A DNA stretch of 64,000 nt. Origin: Amylostereum areolatum (taxonomy: Eukaryota; Basidiomycota; Agaricomycetes; Russulales; Stereaceae). Each line of letters begins with the position of its first letter. Position 1 is the first letter of the stretch. A program made the translations under genes and the position numbers. The notes beneath the pieces are model-generated. The model searched no databases. It saw only the letters and a program-made list of their open reading frames with translations, and was not told where the DNA came from. The stretch lies in the NCBI GenBank assembly GCA_012932865.1, contig SAXG01000024.1, positions 646,083 to 710,082 of the forward strand, written 5' to 3'. This document shows, one piece after another, positions 54,026 through 64,000 of this stretch.

Positions 54026-55642
54026 ATCATCATCACGTCCTCCACAGCCCCTCGTCCCCCCACTCCGAACCTCCCCCCAGGCGTTTTTCGAGACTACTGT
54101 CCCGAAGAATACTATATCCTCACCTCGCAGCAGACTAAGGAATCCGTACGTTGGCTGCACGACGAACCAAACCGGCAACGTCGAGACTGGTACTTCGACG
54201 ACCGTGACGAACAACCCTACGTTGAAGAATCGGATTTTGCCACCGCTGCGGACGTTCTACAGCGCTTCCTGAACCCCCCTCCGACCAACTCGCCCCCACC
54301 CCGTCGACGCACTGTAATCGACGTCCCAGAAGGGATCAACCACAACGACACAACTGGGAAGTGGTACGCCTATAGACGGAACAAGAACGGAACCCCAGGA
54401 CGATCAGTAGTTGAGTGGCAGCCCACTTCGTTCAGTCCCGTCCAAGATCACTGGTCGTGGCATCATAACCAGCAATTCCTCACCCCCGCCGACTTCCTTG
54501 TCGCAAAACAAGTTGAGGACGAAGTTGAAGAAGCAGAAGAACACCGACGAGAAACCCTACGCCGCCTTGATCAAGAACTCGCCCAATCCCTCACCGTCCC
54601 CCTCCCCTTCGACAAGATGTCCGACGCCGAATCCAAACCTGCCGTCTCCAAGCGGGAGATCGGCCCCAAGCCAAAGCCATTCAAAGGCGATAGACGCGAC
54701 ACCCTCCGGTTCTCCCTCGAGCTCCGCATGTTCCTGCGCGTTAACAAAGATGTTTATGCCACAGATGACGCCAAGATGATGCTCCTCCTCAGCCTGATGG
54801 AGGACGACACGGCGAAAGCCTGGGCCACGCATCGCCGCATGGAACTCTTCGCCGACGAAGACGAGAAGGAAGACGCCGACACCCTCGACCCCACACCCCC
54901 AACACTCCACTATAACTCCTACAAAGAGCTCTTCGAGAGGTTTGGCAAAGACTTCGTGCCCGTCGATCCGAAGATAGAGGCTCAGCGTAAGATCAACGAG
55001 CTCGCAATGACCACCCGGGACGTCACTGACTTTATCATCGAGTTTGAGATGCTGGCAACCATGTCAGCGTACGACGACGAGGCGCTAATCCACTTTTTCA
55101 AGAAGGGGCTTCAGCGTGACCTCGGCAAGCAGGTGGCCCGGTCGTACCCGTTCCCCACCAAGCTCGCGGAGTGGAAGGAGCGCGCCCGCCGCATCAACCA
55201 CCAGTGGCTCGAAGAGAACCCGGAGAGGAAGAGCAGTCAGTCCAAGGGGGCTGTCGCGCTCACCTCGAACGGTTCGACCAACGACTCCTCGTCGCGCCGA
55301 GTCGGCGCCTTCACCAACACCTCGACCCGCCCTGCAAAGCTGACGGACGACGAGCGCGCAAAGATGATGCGCGAAGGCAAGTGCTTCATGTGTCGACAAG
55401 CCGGTCACGTCTCTCGCGACTGCCCCAACCGCGACTCGAGCGCGCGACAGGTGGGCGCAGTAGAGACTGGGTCCAAGGCCCCTCCCCTGCCGACGAACAC
55501 GGTTCCGTCCACTGCGAAAGCAGCTCCCAACCCATCCAAAACCATCGCGGCGATCACTCGCCAGCTGAAGGATCTGGATGTGGAAGGTAAGGAGCAGGCA
55601 GTGGCACTGTTGAAAGATATCCTAGAGTCGCAGGATTTTTGA
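54026..55642 (+). CDS. Element 3 Gag polyprotein with zinc knuckle
   Basis: The frame is open from directly after the TAG, but the first ATG is at 54617 (MSDAESKPAVSKREIG). The 197 codons before this ATG are homologous to the N-terminus of element 1 Gag (PPGVFRDYCPEEY, WYAYRRNKNGTPGRSVVEWQ), so they are probably translated. From KPKPFKGDRRDTLRF on, the capsid-like region and CCHC knuckle (CFMCRQAGHVSRDC) are nearly identical to element 1. It ends GAT TTT TGA. Confidence 0.85.
   Translation: MIITSSTAPRPPTPNLPPGVFRDYCPEEYYILTSQQTKESVRWLHDEPNRQRRDWYFDDRDEQPYVEESDFATAADVLQRFLNPPPTNSPPPRRRTVIDVPEGINHNDTTGKWYAYRRNKNGTPGRSVVEWQPTSFSPVQDHWSWHHNQQFLTPADFLVAKQVEDEVEEAEEHRRETLRRLDQELAQSLTVPLPFDKMSDAESKPAVSKREIGPKPKPFKGDRRDTLRFSLELRMFLRVNKDVYATDDAKMMLLLSLMEDDTAKAWATHRRMELFADEDEKEDADTLDPTPPTLHYNSYKELFERFGKDFVPVDPKIEAQRKINELAMTTRDVTDFIIEFEMLATMSAYDDEALIHFFKKGLQRDLGKQVARSYPFPTKLAEWKERARRINHQWLEENPERKSSQSKGAVALTSNGSTNDSSSRRVGAFTNTSTRPAKLTDDERAKMMREGKCFMCRQAGHVSRDCPNRDSSARQVGAVETGSKAPPLPTNTVPSTAKAAPNPSKTIAAITRQLKDLDVEGKEQAVALLKDILESQDF
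55636..55642 (+). promoter_or_regulatory. Putative -1 frameshift site (T TTT TGA) at gag stop
   Basis: Identical to the element 1 site at 3544-3550; pol is open in the -1 frame across it. Confidence 0.5.
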
Positions 55643-58600
55643 AACGCCCCCCAGTCGCGTCGTCTGGCGGAGGCAAAGGACTTATATCATCGGCATCTTA
55701 CAATCGCTTCTCTGTACTATCATCTATGACCTCATGTGAGCAATTGTATCCATCGTGTGTGCACCTCTCTACTGTCACGAAGAACAGGCAGACACCCTCG
55801 ATAACGCTCAAGGTCAAAATGATTGGACGAGCGACAGGCCGACAAATCGACGCAGAGGCACTGCTTGACAGCGGTGCAGAAGGAATCATCATCAACCGAA
55901 GCTTCGCTGAACGCAAGAAGCTGACTACAAGAAAACTAGAAAACCCGTTCCCCGTGCGTAACGTGGACGGCACCGAGAACATCATGGGCTGGGTGCGTGA
56001 TACGACGACCCAACGGATCCGGATATACTCGCAAGACTCAAAGGCATACCATGAGGAAGAAGCTGAGTTCTTCATCACCGACATCGGTGATCACGATATG
56101 ATCCTTGGAACAGACTGGCTCGATGAGCATAACCCCACCATAGACTGGCAGCAAGATCGTGTTGACATGCTCCGCTGCCCTCCCTCTTGCACCCTCTCCG
56201 AACCGACCGTGACAAACCTTGCAACAAAGCCGCGAACACCATCGTCGACCCGATCACAGCAAAAGGTTTGAGCTGATGCGGCCCCTAAGGTACCTCTAGC
56301 CCCGGACGACCCATTCCCAGAACCAGTGTATGTCTCCTGGGCCCCTATCCCTACGTATGTCATCCCCGCGCGCAGGGTCAAAGGAGTTCGCATCCGCACA
56401 TTCCATCTCTCACCTTTACCTGCCCGCCTTTTCACTGAAGACGACGACGAACGACCCAGGGTCTTCCGCGACTGGGAGATCAATGGCCTGTGTCGTGCTG
56501 GGATTCTTCCTGAAGTTGACGGCCCCAACCCGGAGGCAGTACCAATCCGGGCGGGCTTCACCAAGGCGCAAGAGCTTGCAGAGCACTCAAGGGAAAATGC
56601 ACGCCCGCAAACCTTTGAAGACTTGGTTCCCCCTCCATACCGCGACTTTGCACCTGTATTCGACAAGGAAACCTCTGAACGACTACCCGACCGGCGACCA
56701 TGGGATCATGCCATCGACATGAAGGACGGCTTCGAACCCAAGCCCTGCAAGATCTACCCGCTCTCCCCCTCCGAGCAGATCGAGCTCGATACCTTCCTCG
56801 ACGACCACCTGAAGAAGGGCTACATTCGCCCATCGAAATCACCGCAGGCAAGTCCGTTCTTCTTCATCAAAAAGAAAGATGGGAAGCTGCGGCCTGTACA
56901 GGACTATCGAGAGCTGAACAAGGGTACCATCAAAAACGAGTACCCCTTGCCGCTGATCTCAGAAATTGTCGACCGCCTCAAAGGTGCAAAGATCTTCTCC
57001 AAGATGGACGTCCGCTGGGGGTACAACAATGTCCGCATCAAGGAAGGCGACGAGTGGAAGGCTGTGTTCAAGACGAATCGTGGCCTCTTTGAACCTACGG
57101 TGATGTTCTTCGGCCTTATGAACTCCCCCGCGACGTTCCAGGCAATGATGAACGAACTTTTCAAGGATCTTGTCGACTCGGGCAAAGTCATCATCTACAT
57201 GGACGACATCCTCGTATTCACTCGAACTACGGAGGAACATCGTGCCATAGTGCGACAGGTTCTCCAACGCCTACAAGACAATGACCTGTTCCTTAAGCCA
57301 GAGAAATGTGTCTTCGAGCAGGACTCCGTTGAATACCTCGGACTCATTATCTCACACGACAAGATCGCCATGGACCCCGTCAAGGTAGCTGGTATCCAGG
57401 ACTGGCCGACACCCCGGACGGTCAAGGATGTACAATCCTTCCTCGGATTTGGTAATTTCTACCGACGCTTCATCAAGGATTTCTCCAAGATCGCAGGACC
57501 TCTATTCGACCTGACAAAGAAGGACTGCACATGGAATTGGTCGACGGAATGCCAGACGGCGTTTAACGCACTTAAAGCTGCGTTCACCTCCTCCCCTGTC
57601 TTAGTTATGCCTGATCCAAGGAAACCCTACCTTGTCGAAGTTGACGCCTCGGACTTTGCTACTGGAGGTATACTCTCGCAGAAAGGTGACGACGGTCACT
57701 GGCATCCAGTGGCGTATCTGTCCAAAGCCCTATCGGAACCGGAACGCAACTACGACATCTACGACAAGGAGCTACTCGCGATCATCCGTGCGCTCGAAGC
57801 CTGGCGCCACTACCTCGAAGGCGCCCCCGACACCGTCGAAATCTGGACAGACCACAAGAACCTGGAGCACTTCAAGACGGCACAGAAGCTGAGCCGCCGA
57901 CAGGCACGTTGGGCTCTATTCCTCACTCGATTTGACTTCGCGCTCGTTCACAAACCAGGAGTATCCCATCGCCCAGACCCAATGTCCCGACGACCTGATC
58001 ACAAGCAGGGCGTTGAGAACGACAACAAGGAGTGTATCTTGCTCGACCCCAAGTACTTCCAGATACGTGCAACAAGGCCAGGAGCAGTAACCTCCCTCGG
58101 CGATGTCGAACTCCGACGACGTATCCGCGACTGCAAAACCAAGGACATCGAGGTCGTTCAAGCCCTGGACGCCATCTTACGAAACGGACCACGTACACTC
58201 GTCAAGAACCTTCAAGAGTGGAACTACGAAGAAGGCCTGGTCCTGTTTAGAGGAAAGGTATATGTCCCTGCAGATGATGAGTTGCGACGCAACATTGTCA
58301 AAATGTACCATGAATCGCCCCTGGCTGGACACCCCGGTCGCTTCAAGACTTACGAGCTTGTGAGTCGTGAATATTGGTGGCCTGGCATGTCTGTCTTTGT
58401 CCGCGACTTTGTAGCAGGATGCGCAACCTGCCAGTCGACGAAGACACAGAGCAGCCGACCCCATGTCGACATGATCCCAAACGAAGTACCCGATCGACCA
58501 TTTGGCGTCATCTCCACCGACTTCATTGTCGAACTCCCTGACTGCGAAGGCTATAACGCCGTCAATGTCGTGGTCGATCGCCTCACCAAGATGGTGGTTA

Positions 58601-59733
58601 CCACCCCATGTACAACGAAGATCACCAGCGATGGCACGGCCGACATTCTCTTCGATAAGGTATACCGACACTACGGCTTAGCAGACAAGATCATCTCGGA
58701 TCGTGGACCCCAATTTGCTGGACAGGTGATGCGTACACTCAACGAGAAGCTCGGGATCAAGTCCGCCCTCAGCACAGCGTATCACCCACAGACAGACGGC
58801 CAAACCGAACGCGAGAACCAGAACCTCGAGCAGTTTCTGCGAGTATTCTGCAACTACCGTCAAGACGACTGGGTGAAGTGGTTGCCCTTCTTCGAGTTTT
58901 CTCACAACTCTCGCACCCATGCAGCTACTGGAAAGGCTCCCTTTGAAGTCCTCTACGGCTTCCTCCCCAAGATGTACCCGTCCGTAAACCCGTCCTCAAA
59001 GGTCCCTGCAGTTGAAGAACGCCTCCGTCAACTTGAAGAAGTCCGACAAGAGATCAAAGCCAGCCTTGCCCTCGCATCTGACTTAATGAAGCACTACAAT
59101 GGTGACATGATCAGCAAATCGACACTGTTCGCCGTTGGAGACAAGGTCTGGCTCGAAGGCAAAAACCTGAAGACGACGAGGCCGAAAGCTAAGCTTGCTG
59201 CCAAACGATTTGGACCCTTCGAGATCATTGACGTCATTAGCCCAGTGAATTACCGCCTGAAGCTGCCGAAGACGTGGAGAATCCACCCAGTCTTCCATGC
59301 TTCGCTGCTCACCGCATACAAGGAGACAACGGCACATGGTCCAAACTATGAACAACCGCCGCCTGACCTCGTTGATGACGAAGAAGAATATGACGTTGAA
59401 GACATCATCGACTCGAGGCCGACCCGCAACAAGAAAGGCATACAATACCTCGTCAAGTGGGTAGGCTATCCTGACTCCGAGAATACCTGGCTCCCTCGCT
59501 CCTCGCTCTCAAAGGTCACAGACATGATCGACGCCTTCCACAAACGCCATCCAAACGCGCCCCGCCCTGTGCGTTCCCTCGGCATCTCCTTTGACAATTT
59601 TCTCGCATCTACCCTTGCAGATGACATCGCGCTCCAGGCGAAAGCGCGTCTTAAAGGGGGGGTAATGTCACGGATCGCTCCATTTCTCTCTTCGTTTGCA
59701 GACCTCGTACACGCGACGTGTCACGGCACATGA
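55639..59733 (+). CDS. Element 3 Pol: protease, RT, RNase H, integrase, chromodomain
   Basis: One frame with a single TGA at 56269-56271 between protease and RT. Protease has LLDSGAEG. RT has FFGLMNSPATFQAMMN and YMDD near 57197. RNase H has VDASDFATGG, YDIYDKELL and TDHKNLEHF. The integrase zinc finger is H...H...CATC, and the DDE core has STDFIVELPD, SDRGPQFAGQ and DGQTERENQ. The chromodomain is EYDVEDIIDSRPTRNKKG to WLPRS. The codon equal to the element 1 stop (TAG at 7541) is CAG here, so Pol reads through the polypurine tract and about 22 codons into the 3' LTR. All catalytic motifs are kept, making this the only potentially competent pol of the window. Confidence 0.9.
59653..59662 (+). 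other. Element 3 polypurine tract
   Basis: AAA plus seven G, 3 bp before the 3' LTR; identical to element 1. Confidence 0.7.
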
Positions 59734-60085
59734 CTTTCCCTTGCATCACATGCTTCAACGACGTCATTGCCCGGACTTCCGAGCGGGGTTCCGCATCCTT
59801 ATCTATGACATCACTGCTCCGGACCTTTGTCCTCCGCCCCATGACTCCTTTCCTATTGTTCCCCCCGCTCGCACCACTATCGCATCGCATCGCACCATCG
59901 TTCCCACTTGTATATAAGGACAGTGTTTCTCTTCCCTTTTCCCTAGACTGTCCATCTCGTCATACGGTACTGTAGCGCACGTTGCACTACCCTAGACCCC
60001 GGCACTCTCGAATCTATTTTCTTCTCGCTCCTCCCATCGTCGCGACTTAGGCGGTTCATCGGTCTCATAAACTGCGTTTCTGACA
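59666..60085 (+). repeat. Element 3 3' LTR (420 bp)
   Basis: Pairs with 52989-53408; about 6 substitutions, two of them CpG transitions. Confidence 0.92.
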
Positions 60086-60446
60086 CATCCGCCCAAGTGA
60101 GTCGATACCTGCCCTCCATCCTTTTACGCCTCCCCAAGGTAAGCCGCTTCCGCGCCCACTTTGCCCACGCCTTACTCACCCTCCCTGAATTTTTTGCCCC
60201 ACACAGGAGACGATCAATCAAGCCAGAATTGGCGGAGCCCTGAGAGTCGACCACAGTGCACAGAACGTCTCGGCCACGCGGCTTGCGTACGTCTCCTGCC
60301 AGCTCCGCATCCCTCTCCTGACGAAATCCCTCCACCCACCGTATTCATTCGACCCTAAAATCCAGGGCCCCCGGTTCGCAATCGTCGACACCGTCGTTTA
60401 TGTTATTTACAAAATCTTCACGGCGCGACCCGCCCCGCCATGCTAG
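60086..60446 (+). pseudogene. Likely continuation of the gene cut by element 3 (right part)
   Basis: After the LTR a short exon-like stretch ends at GTGAGT or at GTAAGC (60138). From an acceptor (CACACAG, 60206) an 80-codon frame runs to TAG 60444-60446 (ETINQARIGGALRVDH, then LAYVSCQLRIPLL, then FAIVDTVVYVIYKIF). A second frame over the same DNA is also open, so the phase is unsure. Not a recognised family. Confidence 0.3.
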
Positions 60447-60476
60447 CTACAAAAATTGAGCGAAAGAATTCATGTG

Positions 60477-62705
60477 ATGCATTTGAGCTGTCCACCGCGC
60501 CCTGACGTAGCAGATCCCGGCGCCGATGATGCCCATCCACACGCCGGCCCCTACATATGTCCCACCAAGTCGGTCGGTCTGCGCTTCCAACCACGTCCTA
60601 TGGTGAGTTATTCCCGCCTCAACTCCCTCCTCGACCCATCCTCATTCCAATCAACCACCCCCACGCCATCTCTAGTACCCACCCGCTCTCGAGGCGTGCC
60701 GCCAAAAGCATTGGAACGAGTTGGAATGGCCCTGGCTTGCAGAGCAGTGGCAGAGTCAGAGCGTGGCGGCGTTCCTCGTCTTCGACCACAAAGGCCGCAG
60801 TCAGTTCTCCCTCCGCGCCCCCACCACTCTCCATGCTAACTCAACAACTTCGTCCAGTCGCTCACGGCAACTTGTCCAGGGCCGCCCAGGCCGTCGCGGC
60901 GGACTATCTCAAAACATTTCACGACCCGTTCCCAGAGGAGACTGACGCATCTTACGCCGCGCGCTGTGTCGGTAAGGCGGGGGTGACGCGTCGCCCGCCA
61001 GAGACTGCGGCAGAGTGCACCGCACGCCTTGAGCTGGTGACCTCGGTGCGTCGCGGTCCCACGTCTCGCGACCTTATTCCCTGACCGTACATTTCTACGC
61101 AGTGAATCCTTTCCTTGTTCAAACGACTGAGCCCCGGCAACGCTCGGCAGGGAGGCAAAGCCCTCGCCCCCATCGCCCCCATTGCCTCGCAACCCTCCCG
61201 CCGTAAGCGTCCCCGCAAGCCCAGCCCCTTTACCATCTTCCGCGGAGATCCCGAGCAGTGTCCTGCCCGCCTTCCAGGTGAGGACGTCGGCCCCTGGATG
61301 CACCGGGTCGGCCTGGCCTTCCAGGCTCTTCCTCTGGAACGCGTGGAGTTGCTTCAGCAGGAAGCAACTCTCGCCCACCAAGCTACTCTCGCCGCCACTG
61401 TCGTCGCGCCTGATAACGACGCCGCTGGACCTGTTGAAGAACCACCAGCCTCAAGCCCAGGCGCCCCGCCCCCGGCTCCACTCGAGGACGAAGGGGCGGC
61501 GGCTGTTTGCCAAAGTCAAGCATCCTTGCGGGAGTTCACTCGAGGCCTGTGAGCCGCCTTTCCCTATCTCGCACTTTGTCCTTCACTCACGGCGCCCTTG
61601 CAGCAAGGCGGCGGCCCTCCCGCAGGAGCTAAAAGATCGCTCTGCCCACTACGTGGCCGAGACCGATTGGGCCAACGTCATCTTCGCTGGGGGGCTGGAT
61701 ATACGCGGCAACGTCGACTGGGAAATGTTCGTATTTCATCGCCCTGGTTCGCCTTCAGACTGGCCAGCTCACCATTTTGCAGAGTCTCCTCGGGGAAGAC
61801 GCCCTCGGGCCACAACTTCATTCAATTCCTGGAGCACCGGCTCAAGCTCGAGGACGGCTACATTGGAACCTGCTGGGCCGACTTCATCAACGTATTGTTT
61901 CCCGGTGCGCCCCTCCTCCACCACCACCGTCTGATCCCCGCGGCCTGACGTACAACGACCTTTAGACCTCAGCCAGCCTGACCTCGCGCCAGACCCTCTT
62001 GCCACACCCCTAGCAGCGTCGGAAGAGCCAGAAGAGCAAACGGGTACAATAGAACTCGCCGCGACAGAGTCCGTCGACCCCCCAATGCAGTCCGTCGACG
62101 CCGCAACAGAACCCTTCGACGCCCCAGAGGAATATGGGTTCTCCTGGTCCCCCATTCCTCCGCGCCGATCACCGCCTATTTCCCCTCTCGGGCTACCAGA
62201 CAAGGGCTGTGACATCCTGACGGCGTCTCCACCACCGGCCTCGCGCACACCCAGCCCGCCAGCCCCGTCCACCCGCCCGCCCTCTCCGTTTCTTGCTGAG
62301 GAGGTAGGAGGAGGAACCACCTCTCCTCCAGCGCCGCCAACACCGTTGTAGCACGACGCTCCCGCCGCCAAGACAGTGCGCCCAGCTGCGAAGATTGCAA
62401 AGAGTCGCGGCGCCGCCAATACGCCCCAGGCGCGCTTGACCTCCACTGCCGCCATTACCCCGACCGTCCCCGCCCCACCCCAGGCGCCCGAGCACGTGTC
62501 CCAAAGAGCGAAGAAGGGCAGCGCCCGTCAGCGCGGCGAAGATCCGTGAGTCCCCCTGCTGCATTCCCATTCATCCATTGACACACGCCCTCACTACAGA
62601 CTTCACGCCTTTTTCTCGGACCCGGTCAAAGTTGCGGAAGCGGAGGCCCAGAAAGCTGCTCAGAGGAAAAAGAAAGCAGCCACCCCCAAAACGCAGAAGG
62701 CGTAG
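60477..62705 (+). CDS. Unrecognised multi-exon gene
   Basis: Exon 1 from ATG 60477 reads MHLSCPPRPDVADPGADD, then a GTGAGT...CTCTAG intron, then YPPALEACRQKHWNELEWPW and QSVAAFLVFDHKGR. Later blocks are AHGNLSRAAQAVAADYLKTF with DASYAARCVGKAGV, then RRKRPRKPSPFTIFRGDPE, then RSAHYVAETDWANVIFAGG and NVDWEMF, then GHNFIQFLEHRLKLEDGYIG with CWADFINVLF. It ends with a Pro/Ala-rich low-complexity region and LHAFFSDPVKVAEAEAQKAA to TAG 62703-62705. Frame changes near 61725 and 61800 may be introns or small indels. Blocks look like conserved domains, but I know no name. Confidence 0.5.
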
Positions 62706-63186
62706 CGCGTGGTGAATGTTTTCCGTCGCCGTTCCGTCGCCAGCTGGTTGGGTCATAGGCACTGGGAGCTTTGTTTCTACGAGCGTGCCCGCGTAGGGGC
62801 TGGGTCTTACAGTACAAATTTCATGTCAGAGAGGAATGGCGAGCGTCGGAGCCGAACCGTATCAACGGGGCGAATTGTCTCACCCACCCCCCTGCCAACT
62901 CTTCGTCCATCAGAAAATACCATTGCATAGTTCGGGCGCGATGGCCCCTCAGGCTGGCGCCCTCCCACCACCCGTCTGTTGCTCCACCAACATTTCAACA
63001 TCCTTCGCCAACGCCTCGGCGTCGATCTTCCTCGATCGCCCTCAACCTGGGCAACGTGCGACGCGGGTGGACCCTCCAGAGCTCTCCCAAAGCCCTTCGA
63101 TATATTGCAAGTCGCCTCCACCACCCACATGCAGGGGTCCACTCTCAACCGCCGCCCATAATTCCCTCCGTCGCCCCCCTCTCCCC
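62706..63186. other. Spacer between two unrecognised genes
   Basis: No supported gene; several overlapping frames are open by composition. It probably holds the promoter of the next gene. Confidence 0.3.
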
Positions 63187-64000
63187 ATGGCTAATTACAC
63201 AAAGGAACTCAAGGCTGCTTGCGCTCTGGGGTCTGAAAGTCGAAAGCCACCCCCTCCCTCCTTGCCATGTCCCGGGTGTCGCGGTGCTGTCAAGCTGCAG
63301 CTTGCTTACCGAAAAGGGATTGCAGGTCGCTGGCTCTCCATGGTGTGTATCACCCCCCCCCCCCCCCCTCACCGTCTCCCTCTCTCACCTTCTACCCGCT
63401 AGTGTGACGAAAGTTCCCGTTGTGAAACCACCCGCCAGCCAGTGCAGCCAGACGTTCCCAAATACCTCACTGAGGGCATAGAAGGCATCCGCTCCGTGAC
63501 CAGCGCCGCGGAGCGGGTAAGGTTGTTGCGGAAGCTGAGAAACGAGGTTGGGGTGGCGGAGGGCAAGGTGAGCCGCTTCCATGACCTTTTTATGACCCGC
63601 TGCGAGCTCAGTCAGCCCCCACGCCGTCCCCAGCGAACAGTGTCGGCCACTTTCGCCTCTTCCTCACAGTCGATATACTTGTTGTCCGATGCAAGCTCCC
63701 CGCCGCCCAGCTCGCCGATTGCCCATCCCTCACGGCGCACCTCGGCGACGCACATCAAGCTTGAGCCACCAAGCCGTCCCCAGAGACAGACGCCGGTGAG
63801 TGTGCTCTGCAGCAGAAGGTCTCGCAGGCTTTCTGAACTTCGGAAACAGGCGTGGGCGATTCTCCCATCTCGCAAGGCCCGCCAGCCCAGACATGACAAG
63901 GCGCGGGCGCTCAGCATACGTCAAACACAGTCCAGCCCAGGGCCCGAGACGAGTCAATATTCAATGGTGGTGTGGGTAGGTGAAATAGAGTCACACGAGT
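63187..64000 (+). CDS. Unrecognised gene with cysteine pairs, cut by window end
   Basis: ATG 63187 gives MANYTKELKAACALG and then CPGC with AYRKGIAGRWLSM. An intron with a 17-C run (GTGTGT to CGCTAG, about 63341-63402) joins it to CDESSRCETTRQPV. The C-x2-C...C-x5-C spacing and the GRWLSMC context recall GRF-type zinc ribbons, but this is a weak match. The next block is PKYLTEGIEGIRSVTSAAERV with LLRKLRNEVGVAEGK, and then a GTGAGC donor. A later exon is Ser/Pro/Arg-rich and runs off the end (VVWVGEIES). It may be DNA- or RNA-binding; unproven. Confidence 0.45.

Larger units (their letters stand above)
52989..60085 (+). mobile_element. Element 3: young, nearly intact chromodomain Ty3/Gypsy retrotransposon
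   Basis: Complete 7,097-bp copy with two 420-bp LTRs that differ at about 6 positions (about 98.6 percent identity), so insertion was recent. It is the same family as element 1. Coding: AUG-less ORF0, TAG, gag, T TTT TGA junction, pol with a single in-frame TGA (56269). The 5-bp flanks AAATC and CATCC are not a perfect duplication; shifting the right edge by one base gives AAATC/ACATC. It could supply Pol to relatives if the TGA is read through. Confidence 0.92.

Noticed and set aside
52980..60090. A clean target-site duplication for element 3
   Set aside because: The 5-bp flanks AAATC and CATCC do not match; only a one-base shift gives four of five, so I do not report one.

Overview
This 64 kb window is nuclear DNA of a filamentous basidiomycete, most likely an Agaricomycete. 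Genes are split by many short introns of about 50 nt with GT...AG ends. The mobile DNA is typical of that class: chromodomain Ty3/Gypsy elements, a DIRS/Ngaro-like element, KDZ and Plavaka transposases. Neighbouring genes include a kinase-like gene with agaricomycete features, a DUF6698-like gene, an F-box gene and an FG nucleoporin. I cannot fix the order or genus from sequence alone. Exon structures are my own readings from splice consensus and frame continuity.

Layout. 1-15.4 kb is a nested retroelement block. The 3' end of an unclassified LTR element (element 0) lies inside the 5' LTR of a decayed chromoviral Gypsy element (element 1, 1196-7994). Element 1 lies inside the pol ORF of a second chromoviral Gypsy element (element 2, to 12416). 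Element 2 lies inside the reverse transcriptase of a minus-strand DIRS/Ngaro-like element (12417 to about 15.4 kb). A foldback CACTG...CGGTG element (13322-13810) also sits in the DIRS-like element, and a relative of it lies at 15439-15886. 16.1-24.0 kb is a compact host block: an SRA-YDG protein, a small orphan gene, an NCS2 purine/xanthine permease and a NUP42/AMO1-like FG nucleoporin. 24.9-31.1 kb holds two tandem Baeyer-Villiger-type flavin monooxygenases duplicated together with their promoters. 31.4-38.6 kb has a kinase tail relic, an orphan gene, a complete kinase-like gene and an F-box gene. 39.5-43.4 kb is a damaged KDZ transposase. 44.8-47.7 kb has an orphan gene and a DUF6698-like gene. 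47.8-52.2 kb is a nearly complete Plavaka transposase. 53.0-60.1 kb is a young Gypsy copy (element 3) with two full LTRs, closely related to element 1 and inserted next to coding exons. 60.4-64 kb holds two unrecognised multi-exon genes, the last cut by the window end.

Themes. Elements 1 and 3 share unusual expression features: a conserved ORF with no AUG ahead of Gag, ending at a conserved TAG, and a gag-pol junction at T TTT TGA with pol in the -1 frame. Several breaks in the mobile elements are Arg CGA to TGA or other CpG transitions. This fits deamination of methylated CpG, in a window that also carries a gene for an SRA-type methylcytosine reader.
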